Assembly (NCBI RefSeq): GCF_964019385.1
Contig: NC_088645.1
Coordinates: 38,570,350-38,634,349, forward strand
DNA length: 64,000 bases
Origin: Sycon ciliatum
Taxonomy: Eukaryota; Porifera; Calcarea; Leucosolenida; Sycettidae
Direction: 5' to 3'
Shown here: piece after piece, positions 9,687-20,577 of the stretch
Numbering within the stretch: position 1 is the stretch's first letter
Layout of the letters: every line of letters starts with the position of its first letter
The notes under the pieces: generated by a model
What the model was told of the DNA's origin: nothing
Databases searched by the model: none
What the model saw: only the letters and a program-made list of their open reading frames with translations
Translations under genes and position numbers: made by a program

Positions 9687-10302
9687 GCTGGAGCTAGACC
9701 GCAGTGCAACTGAGGTCAGGAAGAAACGACTTCCCAATCAAATCGACCACCTTACGCGGAAGGTAGAAGAGCTCACACACAAGATGACGGCTTTGCAGTC
9801 TGCTCAAGTCTACAGTAATGGCGGTCAGACGCCAAGGATCTCCCTCGGTGCAAAAATCATCCCAGGAGAAACAGAAGCAAGTTGCAGCTTCCAACCCTGG
9901 CGCACCCATACTCGTAGCTGGCTACCCTCAGAAGGAACTAGTACGAGATTCGGTTGAACCCTGCTCCTCAGTTGTACGTAGCGAACAAGATACCAGTGTG
10001 ACCGAAGCGTCCAGGGTGCATCAAATGGACCCAGATACTCCAACTGATGCCAAACTTGGCAAAAAAGGACTTTCCAGAATGCTCCCTACTTTCGCAGAGG
10101 ATGTAGAAGGCAGCAAAGTATGACAGCTGGTCTGCACCAAGAAGCCAAAAGGAAGCAAGGCTGTTCTGTTAGTGGGCAACCTCCGGAAGGATTGCGATGC
10201 ATATACCCTTTGTCAATACGTACAACGAAGGGCGCAAGAGGTTGGCGTGAAGGTGCAAATCCATGATTGCACGCTATCTCCCAAAGTTCACTCAGCCTGA
10301 CT
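9687..10302 (+). pseudogene. Old ORF1-like coding relic (non-LTR type), right half
   Basis: Begins directly after the GAAAT duplication. Translates as a charged heptad-rich coiled coil (IDHLTRKVEELTHKMTALQS) at 9735-9800, a degraded linker, then a segment around 10140-10300 (KAVLLVGNLRKDCDAY and VGVKVQIHDCTLS) that resembles the globular part of non-LTR ORF1 proteins. Several frame changes. Family not identified. Confidence 0.45.
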
Positions 10303-10790
10303 CATTCTCAACAGGACAAGTATTTTTATATTTTTATATTTTTTTACTATTGAACACTCACTGCATGATGAACTAAAATGAGGAGGAGAACTCGGCACAA
10401 GGGTACATATCCCGCAGGACGGAGTAGGTGGCACCTGTGAAGCTCAGCCGACCAAGGGTCTCGGCATCACAGCTGCACAGCTGAATCACAGCTGCACATG
10501 TGCACCAAAGGAAACAAAACAGGGAGTGGAAGGGCGAGGAGCAGGAGATCAAGAACTCTGAGGGTAGGAACGAGAGGAGGGAGGGGAGGAAACCAGGAAA
10601 CTTGTTAGTTTGTGAGTTATTCCAAGATATGAGTGCAGACAAGTACGCAAACAAGTACTTCTGAAGTACAAAGATAGCAATATCAAGATCATGATGCTGA
10701 GGCGAAAGTAGAGGCTGATTGCCGTGCAATTTTTACGAAAGAAAAGTGTGAGAATGGAGGAGAGTTAGAGAGAGATAAGGACATAGTATA
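10303..10790. other. Unassigned, A/T-rich then GA-rich
   Basis: Starts with a (TATTTTTA)n-like run at 10320-10350, a possible 3' tail of the relic above. The rest, to 10790, shows no gene or repeat I recognise. Confidence 0.5.
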
Positions 10791-10885
10791 TTATGGATTG
10801 GGCGTTTGATGAGAAGGGAGTGCTCCGAGAACAGGAACAGGGTCGTAATGGCAGTAGCCTAGGGGGCGATATCTGTGGCCAATGA

Positions 10886-11482
10886 TCACCCCGACCGTTT
10901 CAGGTAGCGGTAGATCAGAACCTTGAACTGCTGCATCTCTTTGGCAGACGGTGCATCGCGGAGGAGAGTGGCTGGCAGTTCCTTCCAGGGTTCGATGAGG
11001 CACTCCGGGAAAGAGCGCAGCGCAAAATTGCACGATCTGGCAGGTAGGGCTGTCTGAAGTTGAAGCTCGTCCGCAAGGTTGGCTGCCGAGCGGCGATGTG
11101 TGGCAGGCGCAATGGCGGGTGCGATGGCTCTGGCTGGGCTTGTCGCTGCAAGAGCTTGTGGGCTTGTGTTGGAATGGAGCTTGTACAGGGTTGTGAGGCC
11201 GGCCACACGGCACCGCAAAGACAGAGTGTCCATTGCAGTCCCTGTCCCAATAAGGGTTAGGGCACGATGCTGGACTTGGTCCAGCTGTGAGAGATGGGTA
11301 GCCGCAGCTCCCATCCATACAAGTGGGCAGTACTCCATTAGAGGCCGAATGAACCCCCGGTATGCTGTAGCCTGGCCCAGTTGGTCCAGGACATGGCACG
11401 CCTTTAACCAATTCGCTGTGTGGCACGCAACTGCAATTCCTCGAAGATGCTCTGAGTATGATAGATTGGCATCAAACGTCAC
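10886..11482 (-). pseudogene. CR1-like non-LTR RT, C-terminal fragment
   Basis: 198 codons. Residues 1-60 contain the post-RT thumb motif typical of CR1/L2 elements (SEHLRGIAVAC, YRGFIRPLMEYCPLVWMG). The tail contains VQHRALTLIG and FPECLIEPWKELPATLL and ends in the FK..IYRYLK motif. No catalytic YADD is present, so this is a 5'-truncated insertion. The 3' side extends to about 10791 in another frame. Confidence 0.8.
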
Positions 11483-11807
11483 TCAAAGGAGCATTGAACT
11501 TGTAAATACGAAGGGATTTTGGCCATCTTCGTACTACAGTCGAAAATGAAACTTCCACCAGTACCCTAGGTCTGGGAACTCAGTGGATATGCAGCAGCCT
11601 GACGGAACAGCAGATCAGTCAACGACCAGCGATCTCAACGATGGAGTGCTTACCCCCAGCAAATCTAAAGGTCAATGCTGACAATCTCATTTCTGACTGT
11701 TAGCCCACATCCCACATGCACATGCAGATGCTTCAGCGCTATTAAGTACACCAACACAAAGGGCGCAGAATTTGGAGTTATACGGGTGCTGGCTGCGAGT
11801 GAGGCAA
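11483..11807. other. Unassigned spacer
   Basis: No feature recognised. Confidence 0.4.
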
Positions 11808-11930
11808 TGTGGCTCAACATAGAGCACGAGAGAGAGAGAGAGAGAGTGGCTCAACATAAGGCACGAGAGAGTGAGTGGCTCTACATAGAGCGCGAGAGAG
11901 TGAGTGGCTCAACATAGAGCCAACATAGAG
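11808..11930 (+). repeat. Minisatellite, GTGGCTCAACATAGAG-type unit
   Basis: Three to four imperfect copies of a roughly 33-38-bp unit (GTGGCTCAACATAGAGCACGAGAGAG), with an internal (GA)n stretch. Confidence 0.8.
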
Positions 11931-11949
11931 CGTCCTGGGGGATGTCACG

Positions 11950-13965
11950 CTTGTGTTGGTTTTGGCTCACAGCAACTAGATATGTGGCAGAGAGTGCATG
12001 GATCACATGGTGTTGGTGATGTGAATGAGTGTTATAAAGGCCTCTTTTACGGGCAAACAGAATACAATTGACAGTGGCATGGCGAATGATAAGAACATAA
12101 CACCAAAAAATGAAAAAAATTGTATGTGTGAAAAAATGCAAAAAACGAGAGAGAAAAACATAAAACAAAAAAAACACCAAAATAAACACAGGAAATACAA
12201 GGGCAATGTCCTGCCCACCATCGTCTCCAAAACCTCACAGACGGCCCTCCGAGATTGCCAACTCTCGCAATGCATTCACAGGACGATGATATGACGATCG
12301 GGCACCGCGGATGCACATGATCGCCGACCGCAACAATGCAGACGCCAGTCGACACCGGACATATGTCATTGTCTCGGCATACAACTTCGTGTCCTCACTC
12401 GAAATGAGGCCACACAGGCGCTTGACAAATCTGGAGCACTCTGGCGCACAACAACCGGCCATGGTGAAAACTAGTGGAGTAAATGTCCCACGGTCCACAT
12501 TGATGATGCGCTCATCATACTGCAGCTTCTTCTTCCGCTCATTCTCCGCCAACAGTTTGTCCAGAGATTTGGTGATGTGAATGATGCTGATCATAGACTA
12601 CTCACATTCTTGGCGTGTCAACAGCTCACAGTATATAACACACTGTTTCCCAAGAAACTAATTCACATGTACACCTGGCAACACCCTGGATCACAGAAGT
12701 GGCATTGTATAGATTATGTGTTCGTACGCCAACAACACCGTAAACGTTGCATGGACTGTCAAATGATGCGCACTGCAGAGTGTAGCACAGACCACCGTCT
12801 TGTCCACATGAAATACCGGCTACCTGACGTTGTGCAGCAACCGTACCATCATGATGCACGTTCCAGACCGCGGAAGTTTGGTGTTCACCATTTCAATCGG
12901 AAGCCATTCACGAGTGAAGAGTGTGGCTACTGTACGTGCTGAGTACTGTGCTAGTCTTGCATCTCGTTTATCCACGTATGACCGCGCCTCGTCTGTGGAC
13001 TGTAATTGGTGTACCGTGAAGTCGGCTGTCGTTGACGCCGCAGAACAGGTGCTTGGTCGGGACGAGCGGCGGATGCCCGATTGGTTCCGTGACAATGCCC
13101 TTGTATTGGAGCCTCTACTGGAGTCTCGTAATACCCTGTATATCCAATGGCTGAGAAGCGGCAGGGACTCTTATCACCGGGCTTTCAAAGAAGCGCGCGG
13201 CCGGGCTCGTGCTGGTAACTGGAATGCAAAAACAACTTGGTTGACGGACAATTCCGCGGTGGTGCACCGTGGACGTTTCAGTGGCAAAGCTGTCTGGTCT
13301 GCCATTCGCGACATGCAACGCTGTTTTGGGGGCTTGCAACCCCTGTCCGTCCAATCCATCCGCAATGTCGAGGGAGTTCTTTGCGAATCTGTTCAGAAGC
13401 AGTTGGCTGCTCGGATCATGCAAAACTGTTTGCAAGGTATTGCTGAGGCGGAGCTGCCGAATCCCAATGCGGGTTTCAGCGGCACCGTGGTTGTGCAGAT
13501 GCAACCTTTTCTGTCCGTCAACTTGTCGGGAAGTCGTACCAACATCGATCGAAGCTCTTCTGCATATTTGTGGATCTCGGCGAAGTGTACGAGTCTGTCC
13601 CTCGCGAAGCTCTTTGGCAGGCATTGCTGCGGCCGGGTGTGCTGCCCTCAAATGTGGCCACCATCGGATCATTCCATACAGACATGTCAGCTTGCGTTCG
13701 CATTGCCGGTGGTTGCACAGATCCGATATCTGTCAAGAATGGGTTGTGCCAAGGGTGTTTGATGGCACCTATACTGTTTAACTTGTACTTCGGCTTAGTT
13801 ATTGAGCGTTGGCGATCCCTTCTCGTGGAGCATGGAATAGAGTCTGGTTTGGACTTCAGTTTCACGATTTATGGCCAGCTGTTCCCTCGTGTCACTAGGC
13901 GCCGTCCACACTCCGGGTCTGGCCATGCTGATGTCTTCGAATTTGCGGCCAGGTCTGAGGTCTGA
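11950..13965 (+). pseudogene. RTE-like non-LTR element, relic copy 1 (segment B)
   Basis: Paralogue of 28970-30800. It contains the end of the endonuclease (WHCIDYVFVRQQ, TDHRLVHMKYRL), the linker to RT, and RT remnants (DPISVKNGLCQG, APILFNLYFGLVIER). It is split at 12029-12568 by a minus-strand insertion with a 16-bp duplication. It also lacks 378 bp of RT present in copy 2: the sequence jumps from GTTCAGAAGCAG to TTGGCTGCTCGG at about 13401. Multiple frame changes. The 3' end is GTCTGAG repeated three times. Confidence 0.75.
12013..12584 (-). mobile_element. 5'-truncated retroelement 3' end with 16-bp target duplication
   Basis: TTGGTGATGTGAATGA occurs at 12013-12028 and 12569-12584, and once only at the homologous site in segment C (about 29029-29043). 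The 540-bp insert encodes on the minus strand a conserved C-terminal region (LQYDERIINVDRGTFTPLVF, then AETMTYVRCRLASALLRSA) that I associate with RT-bearing retroelement polyproteins of invertebrates. 12030-12230 is an A-rich 3' UTR. Confidence 0.75.
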
Positions 13966-14140
13966 GGTCTGAGGTGCGCGTGTGTGTTTATGTGTGTGTT
14001 TTTGGATGTGTGTATGTATTTTTGGGGGGATGGGGGCTGCATGCCTGTATGAGTGCGTGTGTGCGTGCATGTGTTCGTGTCCATCAACATGTGTATGTCT
14101 GTGGGTGTGGGTGTAAATGTTTTGTCTTTAATTTTGCTGT
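13966..14140 (+). repeat. GT-rich tract, segment B
   Basis: Same interrupted (TG)n as at 2950 and 30825, beginning after the GTCTGAG repeats of the RTE-like relic. Confidence 0.8.
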
Positions 14141-14146
14141 TTCCAG

Positions 14147-14245
14147 GCTGGTGTCACACCATTTCATCGTGCAGCAGAGAATGGTCATCTTTTTGTAGTA
14201 GAATGTCTTCTCACTTCTGGACATTTGTTGGAACCAATGAATAAT
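14147..14245 (+). CDS. Ankyrin-repeat exon, segment B
   Basis: 99 bp, preceded by TTTCCAG and followed by GTAAGT, phase 0 at both ends, no stop. Encodes one ankyrin repeat (AGVTPFHRAAENGHLFVVEC, then LLTSGHLLEPMNN). Relative to segment A it carries several replacements, including F for L in TPLH and C for Y. Those residues are usually conserved, so constraint may be relaxed here. Possibly part of the same gene as the other exons, or a decaying duplicate. Confidence 0.65.
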
Positions 14246-15468
14246 GTAAGTCATATTATCCGTGATGCATTCTCGTTTGTATATGAGTAGAAAGAATAAA
14301 TACGCAGGTGAATATATTCAGTGGGTATTGACCATGCTTGTGGGTCTGTTTCACGCTAGAAATTCACAATGGGCAAATGGTTTTTTACAAATTATATCCA
14401 CAAAAAAGTTTCGTGGGATACATATTTGCTATAATGCTACGAAGTACCGTCATGGACATGGAAATCCGGTCGGACGTCTAGCGGCCCCAGTACGCTGGCC
14501 ATGCAGCCGCAGGTAAGCAGTACTTCCTCAGCGTCATTGAAATCGTCGCTTCGCAATTTTTGTGACTTTGCTGGTCTTAGTCAGACTGTCCAAATCGCTG
14601 TTTTCTGTGTTCGAACATTGGTGCGACCCTTTCTGCGCAATGTCTACCTGTTACTGAAGCCGTGGTGGTCTCCAACTATGTTGGAACTCTGTTCCGCACC
14701 AAGCAAATTCATCGCGCTCCACACTATTCCACCGCAGAGCTCATACCGCTTTTCTGGAGTTCGTGGCGTCCCACATAGTGCACGTGGGCAGCAAGACTGC
14801 AAGCTCGGGTATACGAATCCTGGAATCTCTCCTGAATACGAAAATTTAATGCTGAAGTTGACGATGGCAAGAAAAAAGTGTTCTCAAATTCCTAAAATGC
14901 GCTACTTGTGGCGCATGTTGCTGCGAAGGTAGCAGGTCTGAAAACACCAACAAAATCGGCGAAGCGCTTGCCAAGGAAAGAAGGTGAGGAAGTGCTTACC
15001 CTATTCCGCTGGACGGTCGTTACAGAGTAATTGAAAAATACTCGCTTACCTTCATTGCCTGCCACCTGGAGGCATGGATCGCTTGAAAACGAAGTTTCTT
15101 GACCTGAATTTGCACGCGCGTCTTGTTCAGCGTATTGTTGAGTGCTGAAGGGTCTGCCTTAAAATCTGATGAAGACGTCGACCTTAGCTTCAAGTGCAGC
15201 AAAGCTGGAGGCCACAAACTAAAGCTTGGTCAGTCGACAATGATGTGCCTCAATTTCTAGCTGATTTCCTTGCCCTTCGAGTGGACACAATAATATCGAA
15301 AAATCGCTCTGGGAAGGCACAATTTTAATGACGTGGATGAAGTATACACATACATGTATTACTATGCGCTGCTGATCGCATCGAATCAACATGACGATTC
15401 TGCACTACATGCAACAATCTGTAAGCGCTTAGGGCCAGGTTCCACTGGGGCTCCGCTGCTCGTCATCC
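14246..15468 (+). repeat. Segment B between the ankyrin exon and the CR1/L2 insertion
   Basis: Collinear with 31089-32297. No open frame of note. Near its end (15430-15468) it contains one terminus (GGGCCAGGTTCCACTG) of a GC-rich TIR-like repeat whose other terminus lies at about 20969-20990. Confidence 0.75.
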
Positions 15469-15587
15469 ATATCAACTGTCTTGTACGTTTTTGAAGTGCG
15501 GTTGGCAATTTTTGGGCTCCGCCTGTAGAAAGGATTTTAGCTTCAGTACCCGTGTTGAAGATCAGTTCTAACTGCATTAATGAAACC

Positions 15588-16631
15588 ATGTCTCAAGTTA
15601 ATAGAACTAGCTTATCGAGCAGAGCCAAGGGTTCCTCTACCAAGCCAAGCACGAAATCTAAACCCTGTAGTTCGCCTGGAGAGAGCCGACAGTCAGCATC
15701 CCGACTATCAGACGGTATGAACCCTCCTGCAGCCAACAATGATGAGGGTGAGTCACTGGATGGCATTGTGTCGATAGAAGTGCTAGTGAGTGAATTCCGT
15801 TCCACAATGTCGGAGCTTCTAGATGAGCGAATGGCTACAATCATTGCCCAGACGACAGAAATAAAACAAGCATGCAAGGATTTGGAGGCAAGAGTGAGCC
15901 AATTCGAAAATCAAATCAGAGATGAGTTTGAAGTCAGAACAGCTACCCTGTTAAGTAGAGTCGATCACATTGACACCAAATTGCAAGCCGTTGACCCCAT
16001 GGTTGAAAGTCTCCTTGACACGGTAGACAAGGCCAAGCGAGAAACGGCAACCTCCTTCATCATCCAGGGCCTTGGGGAAGGGGAACAAGAGCTGGCCTCC
16101 AGTTCAAACGATACGGGTACGGCAACCATAGACGCAGTTGTGACCCTTGTACGGGACACACTAGGCTTCCCACTGCAACAAACTGACATTGTTGCTGCAC
16201 AGCGACTTGGTGTCACGCGTACGTCAGTACAACAACCGCCACTCAAACCGCGTCCCATCCTGGTCCGCACTGCAACGCCAGATGCCTGCAAGCGCATGCT
16301 CCAGCTACGGAGCAGACTCCGTACAACCAACGAGACCAGGGAAAAGGTGTACTTTTCTGAAAATCTGACCAGGGAGGAACGCCAATTTCAACAGAAGCTG
16401 CGACCAGCTTTCCAGGCAATGAGAAAGGCCGGAAAGATCTGCTATCTGCGCACCACTCACATCGAAGTTGTTGCGACGAAGGATTCGCCCAGAGTAATCC
16501 TTCATTCGCAGGTCCTTGCAGAAGAGTATATGCGAGCACACAACATCGACCCGCTGGCAACAACACGAAGCAACGCAGCACAACTACACCCAAGAGCTGG
16601 CGCACTTGGGAGCTCAAACCGGCAACAATAG
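15588..16631 (+). CDS. ORF1 protein of the CR1/L2-like element
   Basis: About 347 residues from the MSQVNRTS start. An upstream in-frame ATG at 15552 would add 12 residues. There is a serine/lysine-rich N terminus, then a long heptad coiled coil (EVLVSEFRSTMSELLDERMA through about residue 160), followed by an RRM-like and C-terminal region (TSFIIQGLGEGEQ, DIVAAQRLGVTR, RPILVRTATPDACKRMLQL, YFSENLTREERQFQQ). This is the trimer-forming, nucleic-acid-binding layout of L1-type ORF1p. There is no zinc knuckle. It ends with TAG, and the frame continues open into ORF2. Confidence 0.8.
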   Translation: MSQVNRTSLSSRAKGSSTKPSTKSKPCSSPGESRQSASRLSDGMNPPAANNDEGESLDGIVSIEVLVSEFRSTMSELLDERMATIIAQTTEIKQACKDLEARVSQFENQIRDEFEVRTATLLSRVDHIDTKLQAVDPMVESLLDTVDKAKRETATSFIIQGLGEGEQELASSSNDTGTATIDAVVTLVRDTLGFPLQQTDIVAAQRLGVTRTSVQQPPLKPRPILVRTATPDACKRMLQLRSRLRTTNETREKVYFSENLTREERQFQQKLRPAFQAMRKAGKICYLRTTHIEVVATKDSPRVILHSQVLAEEYMRAHNIDPLATTRSNAAQLHPRAGALGSSNRQQ

Positions 16632-16861
16632 GAACCTCCGGGGCTCCGAGTTGCACACCTCAATTGCCAAAGTGCAATTAGAAAACTCTCTATTTTAGAA
16701 GCATTCATTAAATATCACGATATAGATATTCTTTTTCTCACTGAGACTTGGTTTTTTCTATCCCTCCCCGACCACAGTGTAAATATCCCTAACTATGTAG
16801 TATTCAGACGTGACCGAAAGACAGCCATACTAGGCAGCACAGGAGGAGGTATAGCAGTGTA
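16632..16861 (+). pseudogene. ORF2 endonuclease N terminus, upstream of the MITE
   Basis: Same frame as ORF1, directly after its TAG. Carries the AP-endonuclease start (VAHLNCQSAIRKLSILEAF, IDILFLTETWFF, GGGIAVY). No ATG occurs in frame in this stretch. It is interrupted at 16861 by the MITE; the frame continues at 17677 if the MITE and one TA are set aside. Confidence 0.8.
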
Positions 16862-17676
16862 CAGTAAGTATCGTTTATAAAGTGACCGGATATAATGATA
16901 TACCGGTTATAGTGATAGAACACGTCAAAATCAAAATCAAATCAGAAAAAATACAGCTAAAATATCACTATATACACTATTATCGGCTATACCGATATAT
17001 CGCTTATTGTGATGGACTTCAGGAAGCAAACCATATCAAATGTACAGGAAAATATCGCATATAATGATCAAGAGTGATGATCACACATGTCCGTTTCTGG
17101 CTGTGCTACCCCTTGCAATGTGCTCCCTTTGTGTAAGTTTGTATGCTCTTGTCCGTTTCTGTATGCACATGTCCTTTTCTGGCTGCGCTACCCCTTGCTC
17201 CCTTTGTATGGTCTTGTCCTTTTCTGTATCTTTCTGCATGATCTTGTCCGTTTCTGGCTGTGTTGCCTCTAACGATGATGTTGTCAACTCACGTACACAG
17301 CCACTCATGTCTATTTCTGGCTCTACGCAACTCGTTGGACACCGAGTAGATCTACGTGGGTACGGATCCAGCTCAGGCTTTTTTTGGAGAACACGCTGAA
17401 GAAGCAGCCATGCCACATGATGTATCGAAGTTCTAGTACATGTACAGTCTGTACTCGTACTGCACTGCCATGCACTGCTCTGTGTCATGCACTGGTACAC
17501 AGTCCGCGGAGCATGCATGCACTTTCGGCATGCTTTTTCCAGCGTGTACGCATCATTTCATGTGGAGTCATGTGCCATGTGTCGGTCAAACATGCAAATC
17601 GGCTATAGTGATGCACCGGATATAGTGATAAATTTTCGAAAATCAAAGGGGCACGTTATATCCGATATTTACTGTA
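16860..17676. mobile_element. pogo/Tc1-type MITE, 813 bp, TA target duplication
   Basis: 16862-17674, flanked by TA on both sides. Imperfect TIRs of about 26 bp start CAGTAAGTATCG on the left and CAGTAAATATCG on the right (reverse complement). The CAG terminus and TA duplication are those of the pogo/Tigger group. There is no transposase. The centre holds imperfect direct repeats of CCGTTTCTGGCTGTG and CCTTTGTATG. The inner ends are rich in CCGGATATA/TATAGTGAT. Confidence 0.85.
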
Positions 17677-20146
17677 TGTCAAATCCAGTCTTTCCCACAG
17701 GATTACTAGGCTGCCACAAATGGAGGGCCCGGACATAGAACATCTCTGTCTTCAAGTAAGCATCACTCAACAGCTTCCAATGGCCTTTCATGTCTTCTAC
17801 CGCCCGCCACATCGTACCGTAGACGAGCGCGACCAATTTTTCACTTCCTTCAGCCGTACCTTTGAACAGAACCAGCCACACTTGCCCACAATCTTAGTGG
17901 GTGACTTCAACGCTAAACTACGTACATGGAACTCTACAGACCCGTCTACAGCAGAAGGCAAGCTTCTACTCAAACTCAAAGCATTAGACCGGTTTGGCTT
18001 CATCCAACTCGTCCACAACACCCCGACTAGATATTCTGCCACTGGCCGCCAGGGTCCATCGCTCCTTGATCTTGTCATCACAAACACACCACAGCATGTA
18101 TGTGACATTCAAGTGATGTCCTCCATTTCCGATCACTGTCCCGTTGTCTTCAAAGTTGCTTTGGCTTCCCTTGCCCAGTCATCTCCCAGTCAGTCACGTG
18201 CCGTTCCTGATTACGTAAACACCGATTTTGATGCACTCAGAGACCACATATGGAATCTTCCACTTTCGTCTGACATCAGTAGTATGTCCTCAGTTGAGCA
18301 AGCGTGGGATAGTTGGCATTCCTGCATTACTACGGCAATCTCGTCACACGTGCCTATGAGAACTATTTCCACAAAGCGAAGAACAGATACACCCTGGTAC
18401 ACTGGCCGCCATGCCACTCTTTGCAAGAAAAAAGACCGCCTTTTCTGTTTAGCCAAGCGTACAAACTTAACAACCCACTGGGTTGTCTTTAAAGTTGCCC
18501 GCAATGCCTATCAAGCCTCCGTCCGACGTTTTAAAGCGATCTACCTGGAGAACATGAGCGCACGGGTTGACAGAGAACGAAGTCCGTACCAGTGGTGGCG
18601 CCAAGCCAAACAGCTCACCAATATATCTAAAACGCGTGCACCAATTCCATCCCTTGAGTCTGGAGGCGAGGTTGTAACCACAGACGCCTCCAAGGCGCAC
18701 TTGCTGGCTGACGTGTTCTCCAACCAATGCTCCAACACCCACACCCAACAACTACCTATTCCGCACCCCCCACCTACGCCAACATCCCCCTTCGATATCT
18801 CAGTTATATCTGCCTACGACGTCTTTGATACTCTCAAGAGATTGCCTGTCCATAAAGCTGCCGGTGGTGACATCCCGAACCGCATTCTGAAGGAGACCGC
18901 TGGTGTCATTGCCCACTCCCTCTGCAAAGTCTTTAATTTAAGTATAACACAAGGCCGCCTGCCACCGTCGTGGAAAACGGCGCAAGTTGTACCAATATAT
19001 AAGCAGAGAGGTTCCACAGCTGAACCCCAGAACTACCGCCCTATTTCTCTCTTGAACTCGGTCGCCAAAGTGCTTGATTCGATTGTCGCGCGCCGTCTTA
19101 GCAGGTTCCTTAGGAATGAAGATGTAATAGTTTCGGATCAGTTCGGGTTTGTACACGGTCGGACCACAGTTGACCAACTGATACATTTAACGGCTAGCGC
19201 CGCCAAGAGCATGGACAGCAGCCAGGAGTATGATGTGGTCTTCTTGGATTTTGCCAAGGCATTTGATCGCGTCCCGCATTCTACCCTTCTGGCCCTTCTA
19301 CAACCACTATGCAACCCAACGGCTACTACTTGGTTTGCAGGTTACCTTGCAGCTCGCAAGTTACAGGTCAAAGTTGGCGAAGACCTTTCCCCCCTCGCCC
19401 CTATCTCGGCGGGAGTTCCTCAAGGTTCCCACCTTGGCCCCATTATATTTCTCCTGTACATTAATACCCTCCCGAGATCAATCCCTGATGGCAACAGGAC
19501 GGAAACATTACTCTATGCTGATGATACTGCGCTGGGGTTATCCCGACCGCCAGCAGCAGCACCTCAACAGCTCCAGTCAGCAGTGAACATGGTGATGGAC
19601 TGGGCTGCTACATTTGGTGGCAGGTTTAATGCCGCTAAATCCGTGCGTGTTGTATTCGGCAAACTTGACCCCGCCCAGACTCCTGCCCCAGCACTGCGTG
19701 TGGATGCTGCAGACCTATGTCCCTCGACTACCGACCGCCATGTAGGAATCACCCTGGATCCCCGCCTGTCTTTCCAGACCCACATCAATAGTGTCACCTC
19801 CAACTTTCGTCGTCGCGTTGTTCTGCTATCCTACATGTCACCCAATCTGACCCCTGCTCTCATTGCCCGCCTCTACAAAGGATACGTCCGTCCCTCCATT
19901 GAGTATGCTTCACCTCTGTGGAACAACAAACTGACCGCAGGAAATATTGACACTTTGGAACGATTGCAAGCACGCTTGGCCAGGCAGTATTTACACCGTC
20001 GGAAAGTGCCCATTCCTCATGGCATGGAGAACGTGTTTGAAGCTGCTGAATGGGAAAGTCTTGCGTGGCGGCGGCATATACATTGCCTCAAACTGTTTAA
20101 CATTTCACCCGCCAATACCCGGAAACCCTCAATAATCTCAACATAG
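17677..20146 (+). pseudogene. ORF2 of the CR1/L2-like element: endonuclease C-terminal part and reverse transcriptase
   Basis: About 808 residues from the first ATG at 17720. Endonuclease motifs ILVGDFNAKL (about residue 58) and SSISDHCPVVFK (about 138, catalytic SDH). RT: HKAAGGDIPNRILKE, NYRPISLLNSVAKVLD, VVFLDFAKAFDRVPH (motif A), AGVPQGSHLGPIIFLLYIN and LLYADDTAL (about 597, catalytic). The post-RT region SLFQTH..., YKGYVRPSIEYASPLW and RLQARLARQYL follows. The stop at 20144 results from a frame change; the conserved C-terminal tail (TWNSLPTEIRISE) continues in another frame at 20150-20340. Confidence 0.9.
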
Positions 20147-20577
20147 TTCTATCCAAGAGTGCACGACGTCCCCACTTTTATCTCCTGCCCACTCACACTG
20201 GTCCCTGTTTCCGGTCCACTCTACTACATTCCATGATCACCACGTGGAACTCCCTGCCTACCGAGATTAGGATATCTGAAACCCGTGGTGTATTTAGCCG
20301 GCACGTTAAGTCCCATTTCCACAGGTATAGATTCCATCCTCGAGGTTTTCTCACTTCCTGATTACCCCCCCTTCTTTACCAGTACCCTTTTCGCTTGCTT
20401 CTACTCAGACTTCTTATTTAACCTCTTCACATTAATCTTTTTTTATCGTAATATTTTCTTCCTTTTAAGAATTGCACCCTATTGTACACGTATTGTACAC
20501 GTATATTTATTCTCGGAGACCCCCTTGATTTAGGCTTCGGCCTTTGGGGAATCCCTCAAATAATAATAATAATAATA
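20147..20577 (+). other. 3' end of the CR1/L2-like element
   Basis: Out-of-frame ORF2 tail to about 20345, then a pyrimidine-rich UTR, a GGCTTCGGCC hairpin and the terminal (AAT)6 typical of CR1/L2 tails. Confidence 0.75.

Noticed and set aside
15172..15215. CTGATGAAGACG as a hammerhead core
   Set aside because: No GAAA and no stem II or stem I pairing nearby.
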